Of a stretch of DNA of 64,000 nt, positions 1 to 7,969 are shown one piece after another. Both the position numbers and the translations under genes were made by a program. The DNA is taken from contig CALEJB010000053.1 of assembly GCA_937898675.1 (NCBI GenBank), positions 23,819 through 87,818 on the forward strand. The letters run 5' to 3'. The notes under the pieces were generated by a model. The model worked only from the letters and a program-made list of their open reading frames with translations. It did not search any database and was not told the origin of the DNA. This stretch comes from an uncultured Prevotellaceae bacterium (GTDB lineage Bacteria; Bacteroidota; Bacteroidia; Bacteroidales; Muribaculaceae). Every line of letters begins with the position of its first letter. Position 1 is the stretch's first letter.

Positions 1-609
1 CTCGCCATAAAATTTCATCCACTCGGCACGGCCCAGCGGGTCAAACTCCATGTAGTCGGCACACTCGATGACGGGGATGTCCAACGATGCGATTTGCCCG
101 TAGTTGGAGTCCTGGTATGGCGACAGCAAGATGGCATCAGGCCCCATCGCGATGACTTTTTCGATAGAGGGATTCATGGAATTGCCGCAATCGGCAATCG
201 TGCCAGTCCTGACACCCGCCAGCAAAGTTGAGTCGTTGAAAAACCGCGCGTCCACTATACCGCGCACAACGTCTATTGCCCCCAATTCCTGCAGCAGGCT
301 CGTGTGAACCGACGAATATACCAAAGCGTTGGTTACTGGCGTGCGGACGACAGTGCCCTGGGGCAAATCCTTGGGCAAATCGGCATCACGAGGGACAAGC
401 ACATAGCGGTGCAGCACCCCACCCTTCCACGGGTCCTTGACGGTCGCCAATGTGTAGCCGTCGGTCCGCTCCATCGAGAGCAATCGCGCAGCAGTGATGA
501 CAGAATCCCGCTCCTGCCCGACGCCGGCATCGCCGTGGCCTCTACGGCAAGAACACAGCAATGGCAACAACAAAGCTGCAGCAAGCACTATCAAGAAAAT
601 TCTGCTCAT
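1..609 (-). CDS. ABC transporter substrate-binding lipoprotein (BtuF/FhuD-like), 3' end cut by window edge
   Basis: Reading the minus strand from an ATG at 607-609 gives 203 codons that stay open to the window edge, so the C-terminal part is missing. The N-terminus is a lipoprotein signal: a hydrophobic stretch of about 15 residues and then LLCSC, with Cys21 the likely lipidated residue. The mature part has the look of a TroA/BtuF-type periplasmic binding protein: conserved VVRTP, a SLLQELGA segment, a GIVDARFF segment, then NPSIEKVIAMGPDAI, where these proteins say that the source lies at a given site, and IPVIEC. Such proteins deliver cobalamin, haem or ferric siderophore to a BtuC/FecCD permease; which ligand cannot be told. 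The permease and ATPase genes would lie to the left. It is 15 bases downstream of the secreted unknown at 625-1323 and probably shares its transcript. Confidence 0.82.
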   Translation of the reverse strand, partial: MSRIFLIVLAAALLLPLLCSCRRGHGDAGVGQERDSVITAARLLSMERTDGYTLATVKDPWKGGVLHRYVLVPRDADLPKDLPQGTVVRTPVTNALVYSSVHTSLLQELGAIDVVRGIVDARFFNDSTLLAGVRTGTIADCGNSMNPSIEKVIAMGPDAILLSPYQDSNYGQIASLDIPVIECADYMEFDPLGRAEWMKFYGE

Positions 610-624
610 GATTACAGTCAGAGT

Positions 625-1323
625 TTAGTCAATTTTCCGGCCGTCATCACCCACGAGGTCAAGAATATAAGGGCGCATTGGGTCGGCAGTGGCCTGGTCG
701 ATGAACTTGTAGAAATAATCCTCGATGATGTATTTCTTTTTATAGTCCTTCATGCCCTCGTAACGCATCAGCAAGTGGTGGTAATCTTTAAGCAGGTCGC
801 TCATCACCTTGTGGTCAACCTTGCGCACGCGTTTGTTCTCGAAGTCGATGTAGTAGAAGTTCTTGCATTCCTCATAGACCTCGTCGGTATTATATTCCAA
901 GCCAAACAAAATCGAGGAAACATTATTGGGCTCGTCATATCCCACAAAAATGGCAAACGCCACCTTGCCGTTGAAGAACAAAGGCATAAAGCCAAGCAGA
1001 TTGCGTGTGTCACCCTTGAAATTGCGCTTCAAGTACTCACCGCTGATGAGCCAAGTACTGTCGCCGAGGGTAGCAGCAATGAAACCGCTGTATATATGCC
1101 TATCGACCTCGTCGTCACGAGTCGTGATATCCACCTGATATGGGGTATAAACTTGAACCATCGGGTTGAGCACCGCCGATGTGGGTTCCTGATACAAAAT
1201 ACTCTCCCAAGAGTCATACAGGAAGACCGTGTCCATAGCCTCATCGGCATGAGCGGCCAGCGAAGAGACAGCCAGAACGGCCAGCACAATGCAACGGATT
1301 ATTGTAGCAGCAAACTTCTTCAT
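625..1323 (-). CDS. Secreted protein of unknown function
   Basis: A 232-residue protein with a Sec signal peptide (MKKF, hydrophobic core, cleavage probably after AAHA around residue 26). I do not recognise a family. The mature part starts with a DTVFLYDSWESIL segment and is rich in Tyr, Phe and acidic residues; a lysine-rich KDYKKKY stretch lies near the C-terminus. The pattern of alternating hydrophobic residues suggests a mostly beta fold in the periplasm. It sits 12 bases after maf and 15 before the substrate-binding lipoprotein, so it is probably co-transcribed with both. The ATG at 1321-1323 is chosen because it places the signal peptide at the N-terminus. Confidence 0.75.
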   Translation of the reverse strand: MKKFAATIIRCIVLAVLAVSSLAAHADEAMDTVFLYDSWESILYQEPTSAVLNPMVQVYTPYQVDITTRDDEVDRHIYSGFIAATLGDSTWLISGEYLKRNFKGDTRNLLGFMPLFFNGKVAFAIFVGYDEPNNVSSILFGLEYNTDEVYEECKNFYYIDFENKRVRKVDHKVMSDLLKDYHHLLMRYEGMKDYKKKYIIEDYFYKFIDQATADPMRPYILDLVGDDGRKID

Positions 1324-1335
1324 ATCTCGCCTTTT

Positions 1336-1911
1336 TCAGAATGTTTTCAACACTTGGTACAACTTGCGTGTGGGCAGGCCCATCACATTGTAGAAATCAC
1401 CGTTGATGCCTGCAATGCCGATATTCCCTATCCATTCCTGGATGCCATAAGCACCCGCTTTGTCCAAGGGGCGGTAATGCTGGACATAATAGTCAATCTC
1501 GTCACCGCTGAGTTGGGCAAAACGCACGATGCTCGTGTCGGCAAACGCCTCGACACGGTCGTTTGTCGAGACGCACACTCCGCTGATGACACGATGGTCA
1601 CGACCCGAGAGCGCGCGAAGCATGCGGCAAGCGTCGTCGCAGTCAACAGGTTTGCCCAATACAGTGTCATCGAGCACAACAACGGTATCGGCCGTAATGA
1701 GCAGTTCATTGTCGCCCATCGGATGCCCATCGGCCTTGAGGCGCGCAAGATACACAGGGATTTCCTCGGCAGGCAGGCTGTCGGGATAGGTCTCGTCAAT
1801 GCCCTTGATGGCCTCGACACGAAACTTCACGCCCATGTCGTTGAGCAGTTCGCGACGGCGGGGCGAGTTGCTGCCCAGCACCACATCATATTTGTTGAGA
1901 TTGTCAAGCAT
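1336..1911 (-). CDS. maf: Maf-like nucleotide pyrophosphatase
   Basis: A 191-residue Maf/YhdE-type nucleoside triphosphate pyrophosphatase, which hydrolyses non-canonical or modified NTPs and is also linked to septum formation. The family motifs are present: SNSPRRRELL near the N-terminus, the GIDETYPDS segment, and the catalytic TADTVVVLDDTVLGKP block. The C-terminus has the usual DKAGAYGIQEW motif followed by YNVMGLP. The start is set at the ATG at 1909-1911 (MLDNLNKYDVVLGSN); an upstream in-frame ATG at 2010 would add 33 unrelated residues that overlap the neighbour. The start overlaps the 3' end of the DUF2520 gene by 8 bases, which suggests translational coupling. Confidence 0.94.
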   Translation of the reverse strand: MLDNLNKYDVVLGSNSPRRRELLNDMGVKFRVEAIKGIDETYPDSLPAEEIPVYLARLKADGHPMGDNELLITADTVVVLDDTVLGKPVDCDDACRMLRALSGRDHRVISGVCVSTNDRVEAFADTSIVRFAQLSGDEIDYYVQHYRPLDKAGAYGIQEWIGNIGIAGINGDFYNVMGLPTRKLYQVLKTF

Positions 1912-2692
1912 GAATGTCTTTATCTTGATTGTGGCGGTCAATGATGGACCGCGTGATAAGTTCATATATGTCGCGCTCGTCGCCGTCAAGCATCGCCAAA
2001 TGGTCGGCAATCACCTGCTTGTCGTTGCGCATGGCAGGGCCCGTCTGGGACTGGGCGGGCGTCAAGCGGTCGAGTTTGTCCACTGTTGTGCTGATGAGCG
2101 CCTTCATCGCGTCAAACGGCAGGCCGGCACGGGTGAGGATGTCGTCGGAGAGCGCCCACATGTGGTTGGCAAAGTTGCATGCGAAAACCGCTGCCACATG
2201 CAGCAGGTGGCGCTGGCCGCTGTCGGCTGGGATGACATTGCTCGAGAGCAGGCAAGCCAGCGACTTCACGTCATCTAACGAAGCCTCGTCACACGCCTCG
2301 ACAAAAATGTGCACATCGTCGAGCGGAGTGACGACCTGACGCGAAAAAGACTGCATCGGATAGAGCACGCCATACCTGGCGCGATGGCCTTTGAACAGGT
2401 CCATCGGCTTGCTGCCCGAGGTGTGAAGCCACAAGGCGCCATTGTCGGGAACGGCGGCAATGACATCGGCAATGGCATCGTCAAGCACCGCAATGATGTA
2501 GGCGTCGGCATCATGCACCAGCGCATTCAGGTCATCGGTAACCGATTTGCATCCAACGGCTTCGGCCAACCGGGTGGCATGGGAAAGAGTGAGGCTGAAG
2601 ATTTGAGCCACCTCACACCGCGCGGCTAAAGCGTGAGCCAAACTAGTCGCGACATTACCTGAACCAATGAGCACTACCCTTTTCTTATCCAT
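1904..2692 (-). CDS. Rossmann-fold and DUF2520 domain protein (NADP-dependent dehydrogenase-like)
   Basis: A 262-residue protein. Its N-terminus is a dinucleotide-binding Rossmann fold (VVLIGSGNVATSLA) like that of F420/NADP oxidoreductases and ProC, with a second half (about residues 130-250) that matches DUF2520, a helical domain resembling the C-terminal domain of 6-phosphogluconate-type dehydrogenases. A LHTSGSKPM segment links the two. Substrate and pathway are not known for this family. The next gene, maf, overlaps its last codons. From memory, some Bacteroides have a KdsC-like phosphatase gene between these two; here there is none. A divergent intergenic region of 163 bases separates it from msrA, with a TAnnTTTG element for each direction. 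Confidence 0.88.
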   Translation of the reverse strand: MDKKRVVLIGSGNVATSLAHALAARCEVAQIFSLTLSHATRLAEAVGCKSVTDDLNALVHDADAYIIAVLDDAIADVIAAVPDNGALWLHTSGSKPMDLFKGHRARYGVLYPMQSFSRQVVTPLDDVHIFVEACDEASLDDVKSLACLLSSNVIPADSGQRHLLHVAAVFACNFANHMWALSDDILTRAGLPFDAMKALISTTVDKLDRLTPAQSQTGPAMRNDKQVIADHLAMLDGDERDIYELITRSIIDRHNQDKDIHA

Positions 2693-2702
2693 AATATCTG
2701 CA

Positions 2703-2710
2703 CAAAATTA
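2703..2710 (-). promoter_or_regulatory. Bacteroidota -7 promoter element for the DUF2520-maf operon
   Basis: TAATTTTG on the minus strand fits TAnnTTTG. A TTTG (plus-strand CAAA at 2731-2734) lies 20 bases further upstream, the normal -33 spacing. The start codon at 2692 is about 10 bases downstream, so the leader would be very short. Confidence 0.65.
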
Positions 2711-2813
2711 CAAATAAGACTTGAAATGTACAAATCCGGCCTGTTAAATACCGTTATCCAAAAGCCGTGCCACCTCGGCCAACGCCCATAGCAATGATAT
2801 CGGAGATTTTTCG

Positions 2814-2821
2814 TAACTTTG
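2814..2821 (+). promoter_or_regulatory. -7 promoter element for msrA
   Basis: TAACTTTG fits TAnnTTTG, 34 bases before the msrA ATG. No clear TTTG is seen at the -33 position. Confidence 0.6.
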
Positions 2822-2855
2822 CAGCAAAATACAGAAACTCAATCAACATAAAACT

Positions 2856-3359
2856 ATGAGCGAAATATACTTTGCCGGAGGCTGCTTTTGGGGCACCGAG
2901 CATTTTTTCAAGAAGATTAACGGCGTGACCGAGACCGAAGTGGGATATGCCAACGGACATACCGAGAACCCGACATACAAGGAGGTGTGCACCGACACGA
3001 CGGGATTTGCCGAGACGGTGCGCATCGTCTATGACCCGCAGGTCGTCAGCCTGCAATTCCTGACCCAAATGTACTTCAAGGCCATTGACCCGACAAGCGT
3101 CAACCAGCAGGGCGAGGACAAGGGCACCCAGTACCGCACGGGGATTTATTACACCGACGAGGCCGATGTTGCCTCCATCGGGGAGGTATATGACAGCGTG
3201 CAAGCCGAATTGGGCGAGCCGCTTGCCGTACAATTACTGCCATTGGAAAATTTTTATCCTGCCGAGGATTACCACCAGGATTATCTGGACAAAAATCCTG
3301 AGGGATACTGCCATTTGCCCCTGGAACTGTTCGAGTTCGCCCAAAAAGCCAACCGATAA
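2856..3359 (+). CDS. msrA: Peptide methionine-S-sulfoxide reductase MsrA
   Basis: A 167-residue stand-alone MsrA that reduces the S-epimer of methionine sulfoxide in proteins. The catalytic GCFWG motif is at residues 8-12 with the nucleophilic Cys in the usual place close to the N-terminus. The following blocks are also typical: GYANGHTENPTYKEVCT, AETVRIVYDP, and DPTSVNQQGEDKGTQYRT. There is no signal peptide, so the protein is cytoplasmic, and there is no fused MsrB domain, unlike many Bacteroidota homologues. It is transcribed alone, divergent from the DUF2520 operon and convergent with the ATP-grasp-like gene, 24 bases away, with no clear terminator between. Confidence 0.96.
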   Translation: MSEIYFAGGCFWGTEHFFKKINGVTETEVGYANGHTENPTYKEVCTDTTGFAETVRIVYDPQVVSLQFLTQMYFKAIDPTSVNQQGEDKGTQYRTGIYYTDEADVASIGEVYDSVQAELGEPLAVQLLPLENFYPAEDYHQDYLDKNPEGYCHLPLELFEFAQKANR

Positions 3360-3383
3360 GCGCGACGAGGGCATCAACCTTGA

Positions 3384-4445
3384 TTAAACGAGAAATGCCG
3401 TGTAGCCGGCGGGTGGCGTCAGTGGCTCGCCTGCCGCGTCGCGGCCGCCAATGACGAACATTCCGCGCTTTCCATGCGACTCCCCGAGCGCCGCTGTGAC
3501 CATGCCCATCGTCATGCGCAAGTTCACCTCCACACAAGGATTAATGCACAAGTCACCGCTGCCATCACGATAAAGCATCATGTCGATGCCCAATGGACCG
3601 CTATAATGCGGCGCCACCACCTCATCAAGGGCGGCAAGCAACCGGTTAACCACTTGGTCAAAATCAGGAAATTGCCGAAGCAGAGCATGATGCAACTCCT
3701 CGCGCGGCGCAACCATCCCCTCACCAAACTGACTGTGGAAATCGCTGCGAAACACCGAATAACCCGTCAAGACAGTTTTCCCGTCACGGCACTCACACTC
3801 GACGGCAAAATCCTGTACACGGTTCAGCCCCACCTCGCACAGCAAAGAGCCCTGCCGACGCAATGCGCCTTCAATCCAACGCAGGGCATGATGGTCAGCC
3901 GACGGGTCTATCACGCGATAGACACCCTTGCCGCTGCCCGACCAGGGCATCTTGAGATAGCAGCCAGGATGCTGATGTGCAAAAGCAATAACTTCTTCAT
4001 AATCCATTAATTCCAACGGAATCGGCAAGGATTCATCGCCCAATCGCTTGAGCAATTCGATAGTAAGGCGGCGATGGGACAATCGCCTCACCCACTCCAT
4101 TTCATCCATCGACGGCAAAGCGCACTCATCAACGCCCGCCTGAACGAGCCGATAGCGCAATGCAGCGTCCCAGCCCCACGGGTGAATGCGGCAATCCCCG
4201 AGGGTTGAAATTTGGCTAAAGGAAACGGGGGTCACCTCCAGACCCACCTCTGCCAGCCAGCGGGCATCGGCCGACACATCACAATCATCGGGCACAGCGA
4301 CAACCGCTCCTGCTGGCGCCAGCCAAGCGGGCAGCAACCGCATGTCGCGCCGAAACCGACGAACAAACGGCGGCGCGGTGTAACTGTGGCTGCCATGCGC
4401 CAGCGCCAAGTCGTGTTCCGGATTGAAGAGATAGACTTCGGTCAT
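3384..4445 (-). CDS. ATP-grasp-like protein of unknown substrate
   Basis: A 353-residue protein that I recognise only at fold level. It begins with VYLFNPEHDLALA. A KMPWSGSGKGVY segment around residues 165-176 looks like the glycine-rich ATP-binding loop of ATP-grasp ligases. The C-terminal third has GIDMMLYRD and then NPCVEVNLRMTMG (about 302-314), which matches the E-x-N magnesium-binding motif of that superfamily. These point to an ATP-dependent carboxylate-amine or similar ligase acting in the cytoplasm; the substrate cannot be inferred. It is the last gene of a close-packed minus-strand group (TIGR04076 protein, engB, GH2 enzyme, this gene; gaps of 16-25 bases). Confidence 0.7.
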   Translation of the reverse strand: MTEVYLFNPEHDLALAHGSHSYTAPPFVRRFRRDMRLLPAWLAPAGAVVAVPDDCDVSADARWLAEVGLEVTPVSFSQISTLGDCRIHPWGWDAALRYRLVQAGVDECALPSMDEMEWVRRLSHRRLTIELLKRLGDESLPIPLELMDYEEVIAFAHQHPGCYLKMPWSGSGKGVYRVIDPSADHHALRWIEGALRRQGSLLCEVGLNRVQDFAVECECRDGKTVLTGYSVFRSDFHSQFGEGMVAPREELHHALLRQFPDFDQVVNRLLAALDEVVAPHYSGPLGIDMMLYRDGSGDLCINPCVEVNLRMTMGMVTAALGESHGKRGMFVIGGRDAAGEPLTPPAGYTAFLV

Positions 4446-4470
4446 GCCTTTGCGACGGGCAAGGTATCAA

Positions 4471-6882
4471 TTATTTCACATTGATTTTCACGCTGGATTT
4501 CATTCCCGTAGCAGTGTCCTTGGCTGTCAAGGTCATCACACCGGGTTGCTTGCCGGCTTGGCATATGACCACGAGTTGGCCATGGAAAAGGTGCATCGCG
4601 TGTTGCGTGAACGGCTCGAGTGACGTGGCATCGCCATTGCATGCGGCACGGAAAGCACCGGCTCCAGTGACCGTAAATTCCAATTTGTCGGCGGCATGGG
4701 GACACAACGTGCCATGCTTGTCCACCAAGCTAACCGTTACATAGGCAAGGTCCTTGCCATCGGCAACAATCGTTGACCGTTCTGGTTCAAGGAGCAAACG
4801 CTTGGGCGAGCCTGCAGTCTTGACAATCTTCTGTCCTGCTTGTTGGCCCCGCTCGTCATAGACCACCACTTTGAGTTCACCAGGCTCATACTTCACATCG
4901 CGCCAACGCAGGCGGTAACGGTCCAAGCGTGCCGTGTCGCTCCTGGCAATGCGGCCCTGGCTCTTGCCGTTTACAAACAATTCGGCCGATGGATAATCGG
5001 TATAGCAATAAACTGGGGTAACCATGCCCTCACGGCCGGGCCAAGTCCAGTGCGGCACGAGGTGAATGGTGTGCTCCTGGTTGTTCCAATGGCTGCGATA
5101 GAGCCAGTAGCGGTCCTTGGGCAGGCCCGCAAGGTCACAGATGCCAAAGTAACTGCTTCGCGAGGGCCAGTATTCGTCATAGGGTGTGGGTTCACCCAGA
5201 TAGTCATAGCCAGTCCAAACAAACTCGCCTATGGTCCAGTCGTTGTCGTCCTGCATCTTCCAATCGTCGTCGGGCAGATTACTCCACCAGCAATATTCGA
5301 CATCATATCCCGAGCACTGGCCGTCGGCTGTGGCCTTGTTGATCGCGCAAGTGTCAGGGAAATGGTAGCAGCCGCGCGTGCTAACGGTCGATGCCGTCTC
5401 GCTGCCCAACAGGAAGCCTTGCGGCAGGCGCTCTATCATCTCGCCATAACGGTGCACGCGGTAGTTATATCCCGGCACATCGGCAACCTGGGCAAACCCG
5501 CTCCAGATAGTGCCGTCGGGATTGTCCATGCCGCAAGTGACCTTGCGGCTCGGGTCGAGCGAGTGGCACAACTCAGTCAGTTGACGGTAGCGCAGCGCGC
5601 CCTCGGGTTTCCACTGCTCAGGAATCTCGTTGCCGACGCTCCACATGATAATGCTGGGATGATTGCGGTGGTTGAGCACCAAGTTGGTAATGTCTTGCTG
5701 CCACCATTCATCCCACAGGCGGGCGTAGCCGTTACGGACCTTAGGTTCGCGCCAGCCGTCAAAACTCTCTGCCATCACCATCATGCCGAGGCTGTCGCAG
5801 ACCTCCATCTGCATCGTGGACGGCATATTGTGGCTCGTGCGGATGGCATCGGCTCCCATTTGCTTCATCATCTCGATTTGACGGATGAGCGCGGTCTTGT
5901 TAACCGCAGCGCCAAGGGGCCCGAGGTCGTGATGCAAGCACACGCCCTTGATTTTGCGCGTCACGCCATTGAGCTGGAAACCGTTCTCGCGCGAAAACGA
6001 GACGGTGCGAATGCCGACACGGGTGCACTGGCGGTCAATTTCACGTCCATCCTGTTTGAGCACAGCGGTAAGATTGTATAAATCAGGCGACTCGGGAGAC
6101 CACAAGGCAGGATTTTCAATAGTCAAGCGCATCGCAAAGCATCCCAAGCCGTCGGGGCGCGTGCGCTGGCTGGCGACGGTAATGCCCGACTTATCGGTCA
6201 GTTCAATGTCAAGTTCATAATCTTCGGCGACATTTGCCTGTTCATCAAGGCAATGCTCGACCTGCAAAACAGCCTTGCCGTCGGCGATGCTCAGCGTGTG
6301 GGCAAACAAGCCCCATGTGGCAAGCGCGTTGCACTGCCGCGTCATCACCAGCTTCACGGGGCGGTAAATGCCGGCGCCGGGATACCAGCGATTGCTTTCC
6401 TCAAGATTCTCGAGATGGACTTCGAGGCTATTGGCCGAGCCATCGGCGTGGATATAGGGCGTTGCATCAACAATAAAGGCATTGTAACCATAAGCCCAAT
6501 GACCTGCTTGATGGCCGTTGACATAGACATAGGCGTCGGCCATGGCTCCATCAAACAGCAATTGGGCGCGATGATAGCCTTGAGGCACAGCGAACGACGT
6601 CTTGTAATAGCCCTTGCCAATCCAGGGCAAGGCACCCGAGCGTCCCGACTTCTCGGTAGCGACGTTCTCACCGTTTTCCTTGATGGCGACGACTTGCAAG
6701 TCCCACTTTTTGTCAAACGGCCCATCGATTGCCCAGTCATGCGGAACCGAAACAGCCTGCCAGACGCTTTGGTCGCGCGAGAACTGCCAATTCTCCTCCA
6801 GCGCCACCTCTCGGTGGCTTTGGGCCATTGCATTGAGGGTCGCCAACACCATCACCAAGGCGATAACCGTTGTCCTGTACAT
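4471..6882 (-). CDS. Glycoside hydrolase family 2 beta-galactosidase-like enzyme, secreted
   Basis: An 803-residue exported enzyme. The start is placed at the ATG at 6880-6882 because it opens directly into a signal peptide ending in NAMAQ; an in-frame start at 6954 would put 24 unrelated residues before it. Domain order fits GH2: a sugar-binding jelly roll (WQFSRDQ ... VPHDWAIDGPFD), an immunoglobulin-like sandwich, a TIM barrel with HHDLGPLGAA and TSHNMPS, the acid/base Glu in MWSVGNEIPEQW, a candidate nucleophile Glu in LGSETAST, then DUF4982-like and Big/invasin-like beta domains at the C-terminus (SAELFVNGKSQGRI, TVSLVDKHGTLCP). It probably removes terminal beta-galactose or a related sugar in the periplasm. 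GH2 members also include glucuronidases and mannosidases, so the substrate is not certain. It lies 16 bases after engB. Confidence 0.88.
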   Translation of the reverse strand: MYRTTVIALVMVLATLNAMAQSHREVALEENWQFSRDQSVWQAVSVPHDWAIDGPFDKKWDLQVVAIKENGENVATEKSGRSGALPWIGKGYYKTSFAVPQGYHRAQLLFDGAMADAYVYVNGHQAGHWAYGYNAFIVDATPYIHADGSANSLEVHLENLEESNRWYPGAGIYRPVKLVMTRQCNALATWGLFAHTLSIADGKAVLQVEHCLDEQANVAEDYELDIELTDKSGITVASQRTRPDGLGCFAMRLTIENPALWSPESPDLYNLTAVLKQDGREIDRQCTRVGIRTVSFSRENGFQLNGVTRKIKGVCLHHDLGPLGAAVNKTALIRQIEMMKQMGADAIRTSHNMPSTMQMEVCDSLGMMVMAESFDGWREPKVRNGYARLWDEWWQQDITNLVLNHRNHPSIIMWSVGNEIPEQWKPEGALRYRQLTELCHSLDPSRKVTCGMDNPDGTIWSGFAQVADVPGYNYRVHRYGEMIERLPQGFLLGSETASTVSTRGCYHFPDTCAINKATADGQCSGYDVEYCWWSNLPDDDWKMQDDNDWTIGEFVWTGYDYLGEPTPYDEYWPSRSSYFGICDLAGLPKDRYWLYRSHWNNQEHTIHLVPHWTWPGREGMVTPVYCYTDYPSAELFVNGKSQGRIARSDTARLDRYRLRWRDVKYEPGELKVVVYDERGQQAGQKIVKTAGSPKRLLLEPERSTIVADGKDLAYVTVSLVDKHGTLCPHAADKLEFTVTGAGAFRAACNGDATSLEPFTQHAMHLFHGQLVVICQAGKQPGVMTLTAKDTATGMKSSVKINVK

Positions 6883-6898
6883 GCCTGCGTTCAAATTT

Positions 6899-7504
6899 TC
6901 AATTCTCCTTGAGTTGACGGTTGATGCTGTCGATGTATCCAAGCACGTCGTCACGGCCGCGAGCGTCCTCGCTCGAAGTCATGAAAATGGGGGGCAGTTC
7001 CTCCCAAGTCTTGCGGAGGACCTTTTTGTACTCCTCGACGGCGGCGGGGCCTGCAACACGGCCCAGCTTGTCCATCTTGGTAAACACGATGGAAAACGGC
7101 ACGGCGTTCTCGCCCAGCCACTGCATGAACTCCAAGTCGATGGTCTGAGGCTTGATGCGGCTGTCCACCAGCACAAACAGGTTGGTCATCTGTTCACGGT
7201 TGAGAACATAGCCTTGAATCATGCGGCGCAACTGCTCGCGGCTCTCCTTGCTGCGCTTGGCATAGCCATAGCCCGGCAGGTCCACAATGTACCACTCGCC
7301 ATTGATGAGAAAATGGTTGATGAGCATCGTCTTGCCAGGGGTAGCGCTGGTCTTGGCCAACGACTTGCGGCCCGTGAGCATGTTGATGAGCGACGACTTG
7401 CCCACATTGCTGCGGCCGATAAAGGCATATTCAGGCAATGCCGTGTCGGGGCACTTGGCCACGTCGCTGTTACTGATTTGAAATTCGGCGGACTTGATTT
7501 TCAT
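6899..7504 (-). CDS. engB: Ribosome biogenesis GTP-binding protein YsxC/EngB
   Basis: A 201-residue small GTPase of the TrmE-Era-EngA-EngB group, needed for large ribosomal subunit assembly. The G motifs are all visible: G1 GRSNVGKSS, G2 around TSATPGKT, G3 DLPGYGYAK, G4 TKMDKL and a G5-like TSSEDARG. The start is placed at the ATG at 7502-7504 (MKIKSAEFQIS), which agrees with family length; an upstream in-frame start at 7546 would add 14 residues that run over the preceding gene. It is in the middle of a four-gene minus-strand cluster. Confidence 0.95.
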   Translation of the reverse strand: MKIKSAEFQISNSDVAKCPDTALPEYAFIGRSNVGKSSLINMLTGRKSLAKTSATPGKTMLINHFLINGEWYIVDLPGYGYAKRSKESREQLRRMIQGYVLNREQMTNLFVLVDSRIKPQTIDLEFMQWLGENAVPFSIVFTKMDKLGRVAGPAAVEEYKKVLRKTWEELPPIFMTSSEDARGRDDVLGYIDSINRQLKEN

Positions 7505-7529
7505 CGTTACTATCTGATTATAATTGGTT

Positions 7530-7856
7530 TCACTTAATGACTTCAATGTAAAATGACACAGGACGGAAGCCGTCGTTGCACGATATCATGGCGCTCATGG
7601 GATTCTGCATCCAGCCATCGTAAAAGTTGCCCTCGCCACGGGCGAGCGACTCGACAAAGGGACGCATGGCCTCCCATGCGCTGGGACACAACTCGGGCGG
7701 GCGCTGCGCGTTCACCGATTCAAAGGCCTGCCCGATGCAGACGTCGCAGGCATGCTCGATGGGGTTCTCGTACTGTTCCATCAATTCACGATAAACGGTC
7801 TGGCGCACGGCCGTGATGCGCACCCGGTTGAGTGCGGTGGTTTGCTTGCTTTTCAT
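7530..7856 (-). CDS. TIGR04076 family protein
   Basis: A 108-residue cytoplasmic protein. The order of motifs matches the TIGR04076 family as I remember it: VRITAVRQTVYRELM, then HACDVCIGQAF with two cysteines, CPSAWEAMRPFV, and the C-terminal DGWMQNPMSAMISCNDGFRPV. The function of the family is unknown; the conserved Cys residues may bind a metal or be redox active. The start is the ATG at 7854-7856. A TAACTTTG promoter element lies 6 bases upstream of it, so it would be the first gene of the operon with engB, the GH2 enzyme and the ATP-grasp-like gene. Confidence 0.85.
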   Translation of the reverse strand: MKSKQTTALNRVRITAVRQTVYRELMEQYENPIEHACDVCIGQAFESVNAQRPPELCPSAWEAMRPFVESLARGEGNFYDGWMQNPMSAMISCNDGFRPVSFYIEVIK

Positions 7857-7861
7857 GCCCA

Positions 7862-7869
7862 CAAAGTTA
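7862..7869 (-). promoter_or_regulatory. -7 promoter element for the TIGR04076-engB operon
   Basis: TAACTTTG on the minus strand fits TAnnTTTG. It lies only 6 bases before the ATG at 7856, so the transcript would be nearly leaderless. Confidence 0.55.
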
Positions 7870-7969
7870 CGACAAAAAATCGAGACGGGGAAACCTTCAA
7901 TCAGGCGCCCCGTCTCTGAGATAGTATGTGTTAAGAAACTGTAGTTATTTCTTGGCAAGTATCATCTTC

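Noticed and set aside
304..1944. Open frame of 546 codons on plus
   Set aside because: It runs across four minus-strand genes with clear homology or signal peptides (binding protein, secreted protein, Maf, DUF2520). A shadow frame.
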